A stretch of 7,345 nt of DNA, taken from the NCBI GenBank assembly GCA_031279965.1, contig JAITHM010000053.1, positions 1 through 7,345 on the forward strand, in the 5' to 3' direction. The translations under genes were made by a program, and so were the position numbers. This DNA comes from Spirochaetaceae bacterium. GTDB lineage: Bacteria; Spirochaetota; Spirochaetia; Treponematales; Breznakiellaceae. The notes under the pieces are model-generated. The model saw only the letters and a list, made by a program, of their open reading frames with translations. It searched no databases and had not been told where the DNA came from. Positions 6,781 to 7,345 of this stretch are shown here, one piece after another (position 1 is the first letter of the stretch; each line of letters starts with the position of its first letter).

Positions 6781-6936
6781 GCGGGGGCAGTCCCAGGGAG
6801 AGGCAGCAGAGACATCAACAGCTCCGGCGAAACACTGATTACGGTGCCCGAGGGTGTTTCCGGTGTTCACGCCGCCAGCTGCGCAAAGGATAGAAGCGGT
6901 ATTCAGGAGCGTAAGCGGATGAATAAGAGCGGATAG
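6781..6936 (+). pseudogene. Possible remnant of a BspA-like leucine-rich-repeat protein
   Basis: A stop-free stretch with no start codon near its beginning (TGA just before, TAG 6934-6936 at the end). Its centre reads NSSGETLITVPEGVSG. BspA-type surface repeats in treponemes and other gut bacteria often contain a similar T-L-I-x-V-P-E-G-V-x-G linker. No LRR repeat unit (for example IGxxAFxxC) follows in any frame I checked, so this is at most a fragment. The match is short and from memory and could be chance. Confidence 0.2.
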
Positions 6937-6999
6937 CCCGGCCTTCCCCCGCAGGGGGCAGATCCGTCAAAATATCGAAGCCGGCAACTCAGCGCTCAG

Positions 7000-7029
7000 G
7001 TGACTTTTCTTTAATTTACCGGTAGTATA
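7000..7029 (+). promoter_or_regulatory. Possible promoter of the AI-2E family gene
   Basis: TAGTAT (7024-7029) is a fair -10. GTGACT (7000-7005), 18 bases upstream, is a weak -35. The -10 ends only six bases before the ATG at 7036, and no clear Shine-Dalgarno sequence is present (AGGCGGC), so this too may be a leaderless start. Confidence 0.35.
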
Positions 7030-7035
7030 GGCGGC

Positions 7036-7345
7036 ATGAGCGAGATACCATACAAAAAGCCTGAAGAAGGGAAAATACAAACATGGGTGTTTGGTATAAT
7101 TCTTATTGGCCTTTTTTTGCTTGTCTGCCGCCTTTTTGCCCCTTTTATGTCAATACTATTATGGTCAATTCTGCTTTTTATCATTGTTGAGCCGCTGCAT
7201 AAACGTATAGCGCGTAAAATTACCGTAAAAACCCACAGCGGGCGTTTTTTACGCAGGCTGCTTGCTGCATTTTTTGCCCTGGGAACGGCACTTGTTATAC
7301 TTGTTCCGCTTGGTTTTGTTATCTCGCAAATTTATGTTCAACTAA
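7036..7345 (+). CDS. AI-2E/PerM family membrane protein, N-terminal part (runs off right edge)
   Basis: The first 103 codons of a frame that continues beyond the window. After a short hydrophilic start (MSEIPYKKPEEGK) come hydrophobic segments at about 17-31 (WVFGIILIGLFLLV), 34-51 (FAPFMSILLWSILLFIIV) and 74-98 (RLLAAFFALGTALVILVPLG), with a basic cytoplasmic loop between the second and third (HKRIARKI). A paired helix at the N-terminus ending in V/I-x-P-L/H-x-R/K, followed by a long third helix, is the layout of the AI-2E transporter family (formerly UPF0118, with E. coli PerM/TqsA). These inner-membrane proteins are linked variously to autoinducer-2 export, ion antiport or unknown substrates. 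Function in this organism cannot be fixed from the fragment. Confidence 0.8.
   Translation, partial: MSEIPYKKPEEGKIQTWVFGIILIGLFLLVCRLFAPFMSILLWSILLFIIVEPLHKRIARKITVKTHSGRFLRRLLAAFFALGTALVILVPLGFVISQIYVQL

Larger units (their letters stand above)
6740..7035 (+). other. Intergenic before the membrane protein gene
   Basis: Mostly without a supported gene. It holds a 52-codon stop-free stretch (6781-6936, listed separately), a small hairpin CCCCC-GCA-GGGGG (6946-6958) with no T run, and a probable promoter at its right end. Base composition is back to moderate G+C, unlike the acetyltransferase gene. Confidence 0.5.

Noticed and set aside
6505..6870. 121-codon open frame on the minus strand
   Set aside because: It overlaps the end of the acetyltransferase gene and all of module B, has no ribosome binding site, and its translation is the complement of the module rather than a recognisable protein.
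6946..6958. CCCCC-GCA-GGGGG hairpin as a terminator
   Set aside because: The stem is only five pairs with a three-base loop and is followed by CAGATC, not a T run; no gene ends just before it.

Overview
The window most likely comes from a spirochaete close to Treponema, probably a host-associated one. The main evidence is RpoB: its N-terminal region looks treponemal, and its rifampicin cluster carries Asn where E. coli has Ser531, a substitution known from naturally rifampicin-resistant spirochaetes. Base composition is uneven. A sampled stretch of rpoB is about 53% G+C, parts of asnS are clearly more A+T-rich, and the acetyltransferase gene at 6000-6596 is about 30% in the stretch counted. 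All recognised genes are on the + strand.

Left edge (2-480): the last 84 codons of a DUF6273-type protein. Its Ser/Gly-rich C-terminus looks like the variable end of a diversity-generating retroelement (DGR) target, though no reverse transcriptase or template repeat is in view. Its TAG stop lies inside the first unit of a 16-copy heptamer array. A hairpin and a second, inverted heptamer array follow, so 255-479 forms one large interrupted palindrome.

Housekeeping core (481-5640): a 214-base spacer with a probable promoter leads to a complete rpoB (RNA polymerase beta). Two bases after its stop comes a complete asnS (asparaginyl-tRNA synthetase), probably co-transcribed and translationally coupled. 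rpoB normally sits between rplL and rpoC; here it touches neither.

Right part (5641-7345): two intergenic stretches flank an A+T-rich GNAT-type acetyltransferase gene. Each contains a diverged copy of one module: TTGACA, a 17-base spacer, a -10-like hexamer, 9-10 bases, then ATG/GTG-AAA-ACA opening a very short reading frame. The start codon falls about where transcription should begin, so the peptides may be made from leaderless mRNA. In the first copy the frame runs into a 35-base AC repeat. A gain of one repeat unit would extend it across the acetyltransferase start codon, so the tract could act as a phase-variable leader. The second copy precedes the start of an AI-2E/PerM-family membrane protein gene that runs off the right edge.

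The two points most worth following are the repeated promoter-plus-peptide module with its AC tract, and the DUF6273 end with its palindromic heptamer structure. No tRNA, rRNA, CRISPR array, transposase or convincing intrinsic terminator was found.
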